Origin: Bacteroidota bacterium
Lineage (GTDB): Bacteria; Bacteroidota; Bacteroidia; Bacteroidales; UBA12077
NCBI GenBank assembly: GCA_020444275.1
Contig: JAHLLG010000001.1
Span: forward strand, 1,321,976-1,385,975
Direction: 5' to 3'
Length of the DNA: 64,000 bases
Position 1 is the stretch's first letter. Each line of letters opens with the position of its first letter. Made by a program: the position numbers and the translations under genes. This document shows positions 10,639 through 19,113 of this stretch, piece by piece. Under the pieces are notes generated by a model. It was not told the origin of the DNA. It made no database searches and saw only the letters and a program-made list of their open reading frames with translations.

Positions 10639-10721
10639 TGGGGAGAGGAGGATTCGAACCTCCGAAGTCATACGACAGCAGATTTACAGTCTGCCCCAGT
10701 TGGCCACTTTGGTATCTCCCC
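10639..10721 (-). tRNA. tRNA-Tyr(GTA)
   Basis: Class II tRNA of 83 bases with a long variable arm: acceptor GGGGAGA / TCTCCCC, anticodon loop containing GTA between GCAGA and TCTGC, and T-arm GGAGGTTCGAATCCTCC. Middle gene of the operon. Confidence 0.95.
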
Positions 10722-10742
10722 AACATGTTTTCAATAATTGTG

Positions 10743-10816
10743 AGCCGATGGACGGATTCGAACCCCCGACCTGCTGATTACAAATCAGCTGCTCTGACCA
10801 GCTGAGCTACATCGGC
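10743..10816 (-). tRNA. tRNA-Thr(TGT)
   Basis: 74-base cloverleaf: acceptor GCCGATG / CATCGGC, D-arm TAGCTCAGCTGGTCAGAGCA, anticodon loop TTTGTAA in a GCTGA/TCAGC stem (anticodon TGT), and T-loop GTTCGAATC. First gene of the operon; a promoter lies 39 bases upstream. Confidence 0.95.
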
Positions 10817-10854
10817 ATTATTGATTAAAGAACGTTTGTTTTCTTTAGCGAATG

Positions 10855-10884
10855 CAAAAGTATTAAAAATCCTGAAATAACAAA
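10855..10884 (-). promoter_or_regulatory. Promoter of the tRNA-Thr/Tyr/Gly operon
   Basis: On the minus strand a -33 TTTG (10881-10884) is followed after 18 bases by TACTTTTG (10855-10862), an exact TAnnTTTG -7 box. Both elements and the spacing fit the Bacteroidota primary sigma factor. Confidence 0.75.
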
Positions 10885-10974
10885 CTTTTATATCAATTAA
10901 TTTTAATAAAAAATAGCTCTGAATCTACTGTGTTTGCTGATGTTTTTGATAATGAGATTTTTAATAGAAATGTT

Positions 10975-11487
10975 TTAATCTTCCATTTCTTCAATCTCTT
11001 CCATCTCAAGTTGCAAGTGTGCCATTTTTATTGCAGTAATTGCAGCCTCATCACCTTTATTACCATGCTTTCCGCCGGCTCTGTCAAGTGCCTGTTGTTG
11101 GGTGTTGGTAGTAAGCACGCCAAAAACAAATGGAATATTGTAATTCATATTCAATTCGGTAATTCCATGTGTTACACTCTGACAAACAAAATCGAAATGG
11201 CGTGTTTCGCCTTGAATAACACAACCAAGGCAAATAACTGCATCTAAATCGGCATATTCGGCCATAAATTGTGCTCCTAAGGTTAATTCAACACTTCCCG
11301 GTACATATTTCTTTAAAATATTTTCTTCTTTTGCTCCGTGCTTAATCAAGGTATTATATGCACCATTTAACAATGCATCAGTTATTTCTCTGTTCCACTC
11401 TGCCGTTACAATACCAAATTTCATGTTTTTTGCAGATGGTACCGATTTAACATCATAATCGGATAAGTTCTTAAGATTTGTAGCCAT
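10975..11487 (-). CDS. ribH: 6,7-dimethyl-8-ribityllumazine synthase
   Basis: Condenses 5-amino-6-ribitylaminouracil with 3,4-dihydroxy-2-butanone 4-phosphate in the penultimate step of riboflavin synthesis; members form 60-mer or pentameric shells. In 170 residues the conserved blocks are [12 protein letters not shown] (~25-36), VPGSVELT (~62-69), [16 protein letters not shown] (~87-102, with the catalytic His) and [18 protein letters not shown]. It lies downstream of the YfgM-like gene on the same strand, separated by a terminator. Confidence 0.97.
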   Translation of the reverse strand: MATNLKNLSDYDVKSVPSAKNMKFGIVTAEWNREITDALLNGAYNTLIKHGAKEENILKKYVPGSVELTLGAQFMAEYADLDAVICLGCVIQGETRHFDFVCQSVTHGITELNMNYNIPFVFGVLTTNTQQQALDRAGGKHGNKGDEAAITAIKMAHLQLEMEEIEEMED

Positions 11488-11526
11488 ATGTATAATTTTT
11501 AATTTTCAAAGGTAAGTTTTAACCAT

Positions 11527-11554
11527 AAAAAAATCCTGATTTCTCAGGATTTTA
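11527..11554 (-). terminator. Terminator between the TPR gene and ribH
   Basis: On the minus strand AAAATCCTGA pairs with TCAGGATTTT and continues into a run of T. It separates the TPR gene from ribH. Confidence 0.7.
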
Positions 11555-11576
11555 ATTTTATATTGAACGTAATTTA

Positions 11577-12266
11577 TTATTCTTCAATCAATACGTTTAC
11601 TTGAGCAATATATTTTTCAATTTGTCGTCCCTCAGCGGTATTAGGGAATTCTTTCTGAATCTTTTTATACGTTTCCAACGCTTTTTCATACTCACCTTGT
11701 TCCTTCTGTACAAAGGCCACTTTCATCAGGTAAATTGGCGTTGTAAAGTTGTTTTCTGATGCATTAACAGCTTTGTTATAAAATAGGAGTGCATCGTCGG
11801 TATTACCTAATTCCATATAAGCATCACCAATGGCACCAAATGCTACAGGAGCAACCATCTTATCGTCAGATTCAAATTGTTTAAGATATTCAATCGCATT
11901 TTCATACTGACCTAAGTGTAAATAACTAATTCCGCTATAATAGTTTGCTAAGTTAGCTGATTTGGTTATACCATACTCATCAATAATATCTAAAAAACCA
12001 AGATAGTTACCATCGCCGTTTAATGCTAAATTAAACGAATCGCGAGCAAAATAGCGCTCTGCCATCCACATTTGCGATTTTGCTTCATTCTCTTTCGGAG
12101 TAACAACAAAACGTTTGTATCCTAAATAACCACCAACAATTATAATTATCGCAGCAACTATAATCGTTAAACTCTTTTGGTTTTCTTCAATATAATGTTC
12201 TGTTTTACTTAATACATTTTCTACTGATTCGAACTGATCTTGATGTGTTTCCTTATTTTTACTCAT
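11577..12266 (-). CDS. YfgM-like membrane-anchored TPR protein
   Basis: Protein of 229 residues with one transmembrane helix near residues 33-52 (SLTIIVAAIIIIVGGYLGY) after a short charged cytoplasmic part, followed by a periplasmic region with about three TPR units (for example SYLHLGQYENAIEYLKQF and AYMELGNTDDALLFYNKA). This is the layout of YfgM, which associates with SecYEG and periplasmic chaperones in gammaproteobacteria; that role is inferred here. It is divergent from recF. Confidence 0.8.
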   Translation of the reverse strand: MSKNKETHQDQFESVENVLSKTEHYIEENQKSLTIIVAAIIIIVGGYLGYKRFVVTPKENEAKSQMWMAERYFARDSFNLALNGDGNYLGFLDIIDEYGITKSANLANYYSGISYLHLGQYENAIEYLKQFESDDKMVAPVAFGAIGDAYMELGNTDDALLFYNKAVNASENNFTTPIYLMKVAFVQKEQGEYEKALETYKKIQKEFPNTAEGRQIEKYIAQVNVLIEE

Positions 12267-12310
12267 CTTTATTTTGTAATTAAAATATTATCCTTAAATC
12301 ATTTGAATCG

Positions 12311-12318
12311 CAAATGTA
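12311..12318 (-). promoter_or_regulatory. -7 box for the YfgM-like gene
   Basis: TACATTTG on the minus strand, an exact TAnnTTTG, 44 bases upstream of the start codon. No clear -33 element. Confidence 0.55.
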
Positions 12319-12432
12319 ATTCTTTTGCGTAATTTATTAAAATTTTGTTTATAAAATTTGAGATTAAAATAGTTGCTCTTCTTTTTATTTAATAGAATAA
12401 TAAGAATCTTTGTATGATAATTTACGTTGATT

Positions 12433-13548
12433 ATGTACCTGAAAGAGTTGTCGTTGATAAACTTTAAGAATTATAGCCAGTCTGAGCTAGCGTTTTCGCC
12501 TAAAATAAATTGTTTTATTGGCTCCAACGGAGTAGGTAAAACCAATCTTTTAGACGCTATTTATTATTTATCGATGTGTAAAAGTTATCTTAATCCGATT
12601 GATAGCCAGAATGTACGTTACGATGAGGATTTTTTTGTGTTGCAAGGTGACTATCTTTTAAAAGATAAAAATGAAAGTATTTACTGTGGATTAAAGAAAA
12701 ATAAAAAGAAGCAATTCAAAAGAAATAAGAAAGAATATCAAAAATTATCTGATCATATTGGATTGTTGCCCGTTGTAATGATTTCGCCAACCGATAATAG
12801 TTTAATTCTGGATGGTAGTGACGAGCGCCGTAAATTTATGGACAGTGTAATATCGCAATATGATAAAGTATATCTCGATAATCTGATCCGATATAACCGT
12901 GCTCTGGTTCAACGCAATAAACTGCTAAAAGACTTTTACCAGCAACGATCATTTGATGCAGATACCTTGGATATTTGGGACGAACAACTTGTTGCGCTGG
13001 GCGAAAAGGTATACAATGTGCGGGTAAAATTTGTTGAGGATCTTATTCCTATCTTTCAGGAATACTATACACGTATTTCAGGTGATAAAGAAGCCGTTCA
13101 GCTTGTGTATAATTCGCAGTTACATGAAGGCGATTTTCGTGATCTCTTAAAAGAAGCTTTGGAAAAGGACCGGATCGTTCAGCATACTACGGTAGGAGTA
13201 CATAAAGATGATCTTACCTTAACTTTAGAGAATTATCCTATAAAGAAAGCCGGTTCACAGGGGCAACAAAAAACATTTTTAGTATCTTTAAAATTAGCTC
13301 AGTTCGATTTTATTAAGCAATTGAGCGGATTTAAGCCTATTTTATTGCTCGATGATATTTTCGATAAATTTGATAAAAACAGGGTTCGACAAATTATTGA
13401 ACTAGTTGCTGAAAACCATTTTGGACAGATATTTATTACAGATACCTCGCAAGACTGGCTCGAAAATATTCTGGAAGAAATTAGTATCCCGCATCATATA
13501 TTTATAATTGATTCTTCCGAAAAAATTGAAATAAAACAAGTTAACTAG
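12433..13548 (+). CDS. recF: DNA replication and repair protein RecF
   Basis: ATPase that with RecO and RecR loads RecA at gapped DNA. In 371 residues the N-terminus MYLKELSLINFKNYSQ is typical; Walker A is GSNGVGKTN (~residues 30-38), the ABC-type signature is GSQGQQKT (~275) and Walker B is ILLLDDIFDKFD (~302-313). I start at ATG 12433 rather than the TTG two codons earlier, because the family begins with this Met. The DUF721 gene follows without a gap. Confidence 0.95.
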   Translation: MYLKELSLINFKNYSQSELAFSPKINCFIGSNGVGKTNLLDAIYYLSMCKSYLNPIDSQNVRYDEDFFVLQGDYLLKDKNESIYCGLKKNKKKQFKRNKKEYQKLSDHIGLLPVVMISPTDNSLILDGSDERRKFMDSVISQYDKVYLDNLIRYNRALVQRNKLLKDFYQQRSFDADTLDIWDEQLVALGEKVYNVRVKFVEDLIPIFQEYYTRISGDKEAVQLVYNSQLHEGDFRDLLKEALEKDRIVQHTTVGVHKDDLTLTLENYPIKKAGSQGQQKTFLVSLKLAQFDFIKQLSGFKPILLLDDIFDKFDKNRVRQIIELVAENHFGQIFITDTSQDWLENILEEISIPHHIFIIDSSEKIEIKQVN

Positions 13549-13839
13549 ATGAGAAAAAAGAATACACAAAAAATTGATGATGTTATTAAGGAGTATCTTA
13601 AAGCGTTAAAAATTGACGATAAGCTTAAAGAAGTTAACTTGATTAAATCATGGGATGATGTTGTGGGAAAAACCATTGCAAGATCTACACAAAATATCTA
13701 CATAAAAAACAGAAAACTATTTGTTAAACTTAATTCATCGGTAATTCGGAACGAATTGTTTATGCTACGTGATGGATTAAAAAAAGCATTAAACGACAGG
13801 GCAGGTGAAGAGTTAATTGACGAGATTATATTAAAATAA
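13549..13839 (+). CDS. DUF721 protein (DciA-like)
   Basis: Small basic protein of 96 residues. The DUF721 core LIKSWDDVVGKTIARSTQNIYIKNRKL is clear, ending with a helix containing RDGLKKALNDR. Related DciA proteins load the replicative helicase in bacteria lacking DnaC; applying that role to this short Bacteroidota form is inference. Its ATG immediately follows the recF stop, so the two are translationally linked, supporting a replication/repair role. Confidence 0.85.
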   Translation: MRKKNTQKIDDVIKEYLKALKIDDKLKEVNLIKSWDDVVGKTIARSTQNIYIKNRKLFVKLNSSVIRNELFMLRDGLKKALNDRAGEELIDEIILK

Positions 13840-13843
13840 CGTA

Positions 13844-14266
13844 TCAGAACGTTAAATCATGTTCGCTAATGTCAATACCTAGATATTCAGATGCAGCTTC
13901 AAGGGTTGCAAATATTTTGTAACCATAATGTTCTACTGCCTGCAATTCGTAGATCATTGCCATGGCTGTTTCGTAGGGGCCTTTAGTTAGAGTGGCCCAC
14001 TTTATAGTTAAATTCTGATCATGTTCCAAAGCAAATTTAAAAAGGTCCTTAATTTCTTTATCTGAAAGAATCAAGTTTGCTTTTCGCAAATCACAAATAC
14101 CAACCTTAAGTTTTTTATAGATAGGATCGCTAAACTCTTTTAACATGCTTTGTTTAAAAAATTCGATCGAAATGGCACCATCAAAGGCTTCAACAATTAG
14201 CTTCTTATCTTCAATTATTTTATAATTATAAGTGGCTATTTCCGTTCCTATTTTTTGTGCTTTCAA
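13844..14266 (-). CDS. STAS/SpoIIAA-like protein, function unknown
   Basis: Cytoplasmic protein of 140 residues. The alternation of beta and alpha elements, and segments such as KLKVGICDLRKANLILSD and the final EAASEYLGID, resemble the SpoIIAA-like/STAS fold used for regulatory binding. It ends four bases from the convergent DUF721 gene and is probably the last gene of the operon running from 14776. No catalytic motif is visible; the fold assignment is tentative. Confidence 0.65.
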   Translation of the reverse strand: MKAQKIGTEIATYNYKIIEDKKLIVEAFDGAISIEFFKQSMLKEFSDPIYKKLKVGICDLRKANLILSDKEIKDLFKFALEHDQNLTIKWATLTKGPYETAMAMIYELQAVEHYGYKIFATLEAASEYLGIDISEHDLTF

Positions 14267-14270
14267 AAGT

Positions 14271-14558
14271 CTAGTTGTTTTGTAAGTTTTTTACTCGATC
14301 GTTAATGCTTTTAATGTGCTCTTCATCAGTAATATTTGGATCTTTAAGTTCTTGAAACTTTTTACAAGGCAAATCATCACATTCCCCACAACTGTTAAAG
14401 CCCTTTTTATTTGCAGCACAATCGTATAATAGACATATTTTTTCATGTGTTGCTTCCTGTGCCCAGAATGTTTGACCTTTTACATTATAACATCCATTAC
14501 ACGGGTTGGTATAAAACGGGCAATCGGTACAAATAAGTCCGCAAACAGATAAGTTCAT
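14271..14558 (-). CDS. DUF3795 Cys-rich protein
   Basis: Small protein of 95 residues with the DUF3795 cysteine pattern: CGLICTDCPFYTNPCNGC near the N-terminus, then CLLYDCAANKKGFNSCGEC and CDDLPCKKF. Twelve cysteines suggest metal binding, probably zinc. Function unknown. Its ATG overlaps the stop of the upstream 72-codon gene as TAATG, indicating translational coupling. Confidence 0.85.
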   Translation of the reverse strand: MNLSVCGLICTDCPFYTNPCNGCYNVKGQTFWAQEATHEKICLLYDCAANKKGFNSCGECDDLPCKKFQELKDPNITDEEHIKSINDRVKNLQNN

Positions 14559-14776
14559 TATGCAAGTATCATAAATGAAACTATAATTGCAACAATAGCT
14601 AGTATCAGCAAGTAAGCTAAAGGGTTGGCAAAATTAAGAGTCCAACCTCGTGCTCGTTGCCACTTAGGGACAACAGCTCTTGAATCTTTCTTATTAAAAT
14701 AAAAAATACCAAACCTGTAATTTTTAGGATCAATTCGCTCTCGTTCTTCGTGAATATGATTAAAGTCTTTCTTCAT
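14558..14776 (-). CDS. Small DUF5808-like membrane protein
   Basis: Seventy-two residues. A soluble part with NYRFGIFYFNKKDSRAVVPK and RGWTLNFANP, the pattern of DUF5808, leads into one C-terminal transmembrane helix (LAYLLILAIVAIIVSFMILA). First gene of a short minus-strand operon with the DUF3795 and STAS-like genes; the stop overlaps the next start. Function unknown. Confidence 0.75.
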   Translation of the reverse strand: MKKDFNHIHEERERIDPKNYRFGIFYFNKKDSRAVVPKWQRARGWTLNFANPLAYLLILAIVAIIVSFMILA

Positions 14777-14807
14777 TGTAATTTAGTTTCAATAATTTAA
14801 GTGTTTA

Positions 14808-15227
14808 TTAATATCTTTCTCGCTGATTAAAAAAGAAATCAGCTTCGCGTTTCATATTTTCAACTGAATCGGATCCGTGCACTGCATTTTTTTGCAGTGA
14901 TTCGGCAAACATCTTTCTTATCGTTCCTTCTTCTGCCATGTCCGGGTTGGTATTGCCAATGAGTTTTCTAAAATCTTCAATGGCGTTATCTTTTTCCAGC
15001 AGAAGGGCAATTATTGGTCCGGAACTCATAAACTCACATAAACTGTCATAAAATTCTTTACCTCTATGCATTTCATAAAATGTTTCTGCTTCCTGCTTGG
15101 TTAGCTTGGTTGATCGTATGGCAGAAATCCTAAATCCTGCCTGATTAATCATGGCTAAAATTGGTCCGACATGATTTTTTCTGCAAGCCGATGGCTTAAT
15201 TAATGCAAATGTGTATCCTAAGGGCAT
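14808..15227 (-). CDS. ndk: Nucleoside diphosphate kinase
   Basis: Transfers phosphate from NTPs to NDPs through a phosphohistidine. In 139 residues the opening TFALIKPSACRKNHVG is the nucleotide-binding start, GKEFYDSLCEFMSSGPI matches the central conserved block, and NAVHGSDS carries the catalytic His (residue ~117). Length is standard. The gene is divergent from the NrnA-like gene at 15333. Confidence 0.95.
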   Translation of the reverse strand: MPLGYTFALIKPSACRKNHVGPILAMINQAGFRISAIRSTKLTKQEAETFYEMHRGKEFYDSLCEFMSSGPIIALLLEKDNAIEDFRKLIGNTNPDMAEEGTIRKMFAESLQKNAVHGSDSVENMKREADFFFNQRERY

Positions 15228-15300
15228 AATAGTTATTTTTATTTAATTAAACTAAGGTATAAAATTTTTACTATTAACTTTAATTCTGATCGGAATATTT

Positions 15301-15308
15301 TATCTTTG
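15301..15308 (+). promoter_or_regulatory. -7 box for the NrnA-like gene
   Basis: TATCTTTG matches TAnnTTTG exactly and overlaps the TTG that opens the longest reading frame. Transcription would begin about 15315, so that TTG cannot be the start codon; GTG at 15333 is then the best start, with a leader of under 20 bases. Confidence 0.55.
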
Positions 15309-15332
15309 ATAATTGTCAAAATTTTTAAAACT

Positions 15333-16361
15333 GTGGAATTGATTTTAAACAAAGATATAAAGAGCTTAAAAACAATAATTGATCAAGCCCAAAAGCCTCT
15401 GATTATAACACACTATAATCCCGATGGAGATGCTATTGGATCCGCCTTAGCATTTTATCACTATCTTATAAAAAAGGGAAAAGACCCTGTTGTGGTTACT
15501 CCTAATGATTATCCGGAATTCTTACACTGGATGCCGGGAAACGATAAGGTCATAGTATATAAAAGAAATTGTGGTACGGTGCTAAATCATTTAAAGGATG
15601 CGGATGTAATTTTTGCACTGGATTTTAATGATCCTGACAGAACCAATGGTTTAGAAGAATATTTAAAAGAAGCTCCCGGGAAAAAAGTATTAATTGATCA
15701 TCATCCGGAGCCTTCCGATTTTGCTGATTTATTTTTTTCTCATACCGAATATAGCTCAACTGCCGAGTTGATTTATAAAGTTATTGAAGAGTTAGGCGAT
15801 GCAAATTTGATCGACAAAACAATTGGAGAATGCTTGTATACGGGAATTATGACCGATACCGGATCGTTTAATTATAACTCCTCTTATCCCTACACATATT
15901 ATGTAGTGTCTAAGTTACTTGAGCTGGGTGTAAACAAGGACAGGATTTACTGGAATGTTTATGACAATTACTCAATCGACAGGATGAGGCTTTTAGGATA
16001 TTGCCTGAATAAAAAGATGGAAGTATTTCCTGAATATCATGCAGCATATATAGCAATAACAAAGGAGGAATTAAAAGAGTTTAATTTTGCACCGGGCGAT
16101 TCGGAAGGATTTGTGAATTATCCGCTTTCAATTAAAGGGATATTTTTTACGGCCATATTTATTGAAAAAGATAAACATGTAAAGATTTCATTTCGTTCAA
16201 AAGGTAAATTTCCAACAAACAAATTTGCAGAAGAACATTTTAATGGAGGAGGACATGTTAATGCTTCAGGAGGATATTCATATGAATCATTAGATAATAC
16301 CTTAATGAAATTTAAGGAGCTACTAGAAGATTTTAAAGAAGAGCTTAATAATGCAATGTAA
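15333..16361 (+). CDS. DHH-family phosphoesterase, NrnA-like (oligoribonuclease / pAp phosphatase)
   Basis: Cytoplasmic phosphoesterase of about 342 residues. The DHH domain has HYNPDGDAIGSALA (~25-38), a metal-binding Asp in FALDFND, and DHHPEPSDF; the C-terminal DHHA1 domain ends with FNGGGHVNASGG. NrnA enzymes degrade nano-RNA and dephosphorylate pAp in organisms lacking Orn. The frame is open from a TTG at 15306, but a -7 box covers that codon, so I use GTG 15333. It overlaps or abuts the FKBP gene downstream. Confidence 0.88.
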   Translation: MELILNKDIKSLKTIIDQAQKPLIITHYNPDGDAIGSALAFYHYLIKKGKDPVVVTPNDYPEFLHWMPGNDKVIVYKRNCGTVLNHLKDADVIFALDFNDPDRTNGLEEYLKEAPGKKVLIDHHPEPSDFADLFFSHTEYSSTAELIYKVIEELGDANLIDKTIGECLYTGIMTDTGSFNYNSSYPYTYYVVSKLLELGVNKDRIYWNVYDNYSIDRMRLLGYCLNKKMEVFPEYHAAYIAITKEELKEFNFAPGDSEGFVNYPLSIKGIFFTAIFIEKDKHVKISFRSKGKFPTNKFAEEHFNGGGHVNASGGYSYESLDNTLMKFKELLEDFKEELNNAM

Positions 16362-16362
16362 C

Positions 16363-16887
16363 ATGTTAACAGTGAGAACATTTATTTTGATCTTTATGAT
16401 AATTTTCTTTTCTTGTAAAACAGAAGATCAAACAAAAGAGAAGAAGAAAATACCAAACAAAAAGGAGTCGCTCGAAGAGATTAACAGACTTTTAGTAGAT
16501 AAGGACACGGAGCTAATTAAAAGTTACATTGAGCGAAGAGGTTGGGAGATGAACATGACGAAATCTGGTTTGTGGTATATGATTTACAAAGAAGGGACAG
16601 GTGATTTAATTAAAAAAGGTGATTATATTACCTATAATTACAAAGTTTGGTTGCTCGATGGTACATTGATATATACTTCGGATGAGTTGGGAGCAAAAAG
16701 CTTTGTAGTAGGAAAAGGAGGTGTGGAATCTGGTTTGGAAGAAGGTGTTTTGCTGTTAAAAGAAAATAGTAAAGCGCGTTTTATTTTACCTCCACATCTT
16801 GCACATGGGTTAATTGGCGATGAAAACAAAATTCCGGCACGATCGATCCTTGTATATGATATAGAGATTTTAAATATTGATGATTAA
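16363..16887 (+). CDS. FKBP-type peptidyl-prolyl isomerase lipoprotein, GldI-like
   Basis: Lipoprotein of about 174 residues with lipobox FFSC near residue 17. The FKBP domain covers ~65-174: KSGLWYMIYKEGTGDLIKKGDYITYNYKVW, then GGVESGLEEGVLLLKENSKARFILPPHLAHG. It resembles GldI, the gliding-associated FKBP of Bacteroidota, but gliding cannot be inferred from this alone. An ATG at 16351 would add four residues and overlap the previous gene by 11 bases; ATG 16363 gives a cleaner signal peptide. A second FKBP lipoprotein gene follows after 11 bases. Confidence 0.85.
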   Translation: MLTVRTFILIFMIIFFSCKTEDQTKEKKKIPNKKESLEEINRLLVDKDTELIKSYIERRGWEMNMTKSGLWYMIYKEGTGDLIKKGDYITYNYKVWLLDGTLIYTSDELGAKSFVVGKGGVESGLEEGVLLLKENSKARFILPPHLAHGLIGDENKIPARSILVYDIEILNIDD

Positions 16888-16898
16888 AAATAAAACCA

Positions 16899-17810
16899 AT
16901 GATTAAAAGAACATTTATTGTATTAGCTGCCATTATTTTTGTGTTTAATGCATGCGATTATTTTTCAAAATATCCCGGATACGATAAAACAAAATCAGGA
17001 ATATATTATAAGTTAATTAAATTTGGAGAGAGCTCCGAAAAAGCAAAGCCAAGCGATTATATTACAGCAGATATAGTGTATAAAACCATTGATGATTCTG
17101 TGTTTTTTGAAGGCAGAAGGAAACTTCAGGTTACTAAACCAACTTTTAAAGGAGCTATTGATGAGTGTTTTTTAATGTTAGCGGAGGACGAAAAAGCCTC
17201 ATTTATTATTTCGGCAAATGATTTTTTCAAGAAAACCTTGGAAACCACATTGCCAGATTTTATTCATGAAGAAGACCCCATGATTGTTGATATCGATGTG
17301 ATTGATATTCAAACCGAGGATGAATACTTTATGGAAAAGGAAGCCTTTTTACATTGGATTGAAGATTTTGGTGATTATGAAAAAGTAATCTTACGACAGT
17401 ATATCGATCAAAAAGAAATAGAAAAGGAACCAACAGAATCGGGATTATATCATTTAACTATTGAGCAGGGCAACGGCGAAAAAGTTTTTGTGGGCGATAC
17501 GGTTACTGTGCATTACGAAGGTAAATTCTTAAATGGTAAGTTCTTTGATTCAACTAAACGGCGCAATTCACCATTTCAATTTGTTTATGGAAGAAAATGG
17601 CAGGTTATCCCAGGTATGGAAGAGGCTATTGGACGAATGGAAGAAGGTGAGCGGGCACTGTTTATTATTCCATCTCAAATTGGTTTTGGTGAAACAGGAT
17701 CATCAACAGGTATTGTGCCACCTTATACTTCAACATTATTCGAAGTTGAACTGATAGAAATTATTCCGGGACCCCGGGAAAAAGATATGGATTTAAATAA
17801 ATATGATTAA
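16899..17810 (+). CDS. Two-domain FKBP-type peptidyl-prolyl isomerase lipoprotein
   Basis: Lipoprotein of 303 residues with lipobox FNAC (~residue 19), facing the periplasm or surface. The second domain (~185-290) is a canonical FKBP: VGDTVTVHYEGKFLNGKFFDST, then IPGMEEAIGRMEEGERALFIIP and GIVPPYTSTLFEVEL. The first (~30-140) has the FKBP layout (SGIYYKLIKFG, then FKGAIDECFLMLAEDEKASFII) but lacks the canonical active-site aromatics, so it is probably a binding domain. Co-transcribed with the preceding FKBP gene; both probably help fold envelope proteins. Confidence 0.87.
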   Translation: MIKRTFIVLAAIIFVFNACDYFSKYPGYDKTKSGIYYKLIKFGESSEKAKPSDYITADIVYKTIDDSVFFEGRRKLQVTKPTFKGAIDECFLMLAEDEKASFIISANDFFKKTLETTLPDFIHEEDPMIVDIDVIDIQTEDEYFMEKEAFLHWIEDFGDYEKVILRQYIDQKEIEKEPTESGLYHLTIEQGNGEKVFVGDTVTVHYEGKFLNGKFFDSTKRRNSPFQFVYGRKWQVIPGMEEAIGRMEEGERALFIIPSQIGFGETGSSTGIVPPYTSTLFEVELIEIIPGPREKDMDLNKYD

Positions 17811-17814
17811 TAAC

Positions 17815-17848
17815 AAAGCCCGATTTAGTTTCGGGCTTTATTTTTTTT
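17815..17848 (+). terminator. Terminator between convergent genes
   Basis: AAAGCCCGA / TCGGGCTTT with a 7-base loop, then A and eight T. It ends the FKBP operon; the converging gene's stop lies within the T-tract. Confidence 0.8.
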
Positions 17849-18806
17849 AGTAGTAGGTATATTCAAATTGATACTGAATTCGATATTTATAGAGTGCATA
17901 ATACACTTCAATTTTTTCTAACAAATCGTCATTATTATAGAAATAGGTTTTCTTAGAATTTTCATTGGGATTATTATCATACCATTCTTCTTCAATTAAT
18001 TTTCCTTCCGAATCGTATTTATAAATATTGTTCACAAAAGTTGTTCCTTGTGGTTCTTCTTTAATAACCTTAATTAAGTTATTGTTATTATCGTACTTGT
18101 ATTCTTCCTTATATCTAAAATTACCTAAAACGTACTTAACCTTTTCTTGCATCAGATTGTTTTCGAATTTGTACAGATATTTTTCCTTTACATTACCTTT
18201 TGCATCATATTCTATACTTTCAATAATATTATTATTATCATCATAAGTATTGATTATTTTTCCGGCCACGTTCGATTTTCCATCAAAGATATTAACAGTA
18301 CAGATATTTCCATTATAATTAAATATTCGCTTGTGCTCTATATTTCCAAAAACATCACTTCGAATTATTTCTGAAAGTTTATTATTTTTGTAGTTGTATT
18401 TAATAATTTGATAATCAGTTCCATTATATCTTTCTTCCCGAATTTTTCTTCCCGAATTATCATAGGTAATGTTTTGTTTAAACATCACTTTACTTTCATC
18501 ACCCTGATAGTTCACATATTCAACCTGATTGTCGTTATTGTCATATTTGTAACTCAATTTTTGATCAACATTACCCGATTGATAATATATTTCTTCAATA
18601 ACATTACCATTATGATCAAATGTTTTTGTGAAGTTTTTATAACCTTCTTTTACAGGTTTCCCCTTTTGATATTTATGATTCCACTGAACTTGTGTCTGTA
18701 CACGATTTTTTGCAAGGTTTTCTTTCCATTTTGCTTCACCCGGAAGTTGCCCAAATAGTAATTCAGCAGAAAAAAGAAGTGTAATAATAAAGGTTAATTG
18801 TTTCAT
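17847..18806 (-). CDS. Secreted protein with YD-like repeats
   Basis: Exported protein of 319 residues with a signal peptide ending LFGQ (~residue 19). From ~60 onward the sequence is a series of loose repeats of the type YDNNGNxxExxxYxxxG (for example KYDNNDNQVEYVNYQG and TYDDNNNIIESIEYDAKG), similar to the YD/RHS beta-strand repeats but without an RHS core or toxin domain. It likely forms a beta-sheet surface or periplasmic structure. Function unknown. A -7 box lies 30 bases upstream. Confidence 0.75.
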   Translation of the reverse strand: MKQLTFIITLLFSAELLFGQLPGEAKWKENLAKNRVQTQVQWNHKYQKGKPVKEGYKNFTKTFDHNGNVIEEIYYQSGNVDQKLSYKYDNNDNQVEYVNYQGDESKVMFKQNITYDNSGRKIREERYNGTDYQIIKYNYKNNKLSEIIRSDVFGNIEHKRIFNYNGNICTVNIFDGKSNVAGKIINTYDDNNNIIESIEYDAKGNVKEKYLYKFENNLMQEKVKYVLGNFRYKEEYKYDNNNNLIKVIKEEPQGTTFVNNIYKYDSEGKLIEEEWYDNNPNENSKKTYFYNNDDLLEKIEVYYALYKYRIQYQFEYTYY

Positions 18807-19113
18807 ATTAGAATTATATATTATTGAATCTCATTCAAAGGTACTAAAATATTCAAAAGAATATAAATTTATCACATTACATCAAAAATCGTACACATTT
18901 TTACTTTAACGTACAATATTTAAAATTGTTCTAATTTAAAAATGCTTTCATCTAAATCACAACCAAAAAATTGACTTATAGCTTACTTTGTTATAACTTA
19001 CTTAATTAAAAACTTGAAGAGTAAGTAGTTAAAGTTAACGGAAAATTCGACCCAAATTCTCTTATAGCATTTTAGTGTACTTCAATAGTATTTAATCGTT
19101 AATTCTAATTATT
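18807..19113. other. Intergenic region, divergent control of the YD-like gene and first fibre gene
   Basis: 307 AT-rich bases between divergent genes. The only exact -7 box points left (18836-18843, minus). For the rightward fibre gene I see only near matches. No ORF, terminator or repeat stands out. Confidence 0.6.
18836..18843 (-). promoter_or_regulatory. -7 box for the YD-like gene
   Basis: TACCTTTG on the minus strand, exact TAnnTTTG, 29 bases before the ATG. Confidence 0.55.

Noticed and set aside
10553..10805. Two plus-strand ORFs of about 70 codons
   Set aside because: They are antisense to the three tRNA genes; their sequence is tRNA-derived.
12427..12432. TTG as start of recF
   Set aside because: ATG two codons later matches the family N-terminus MYLKxL.
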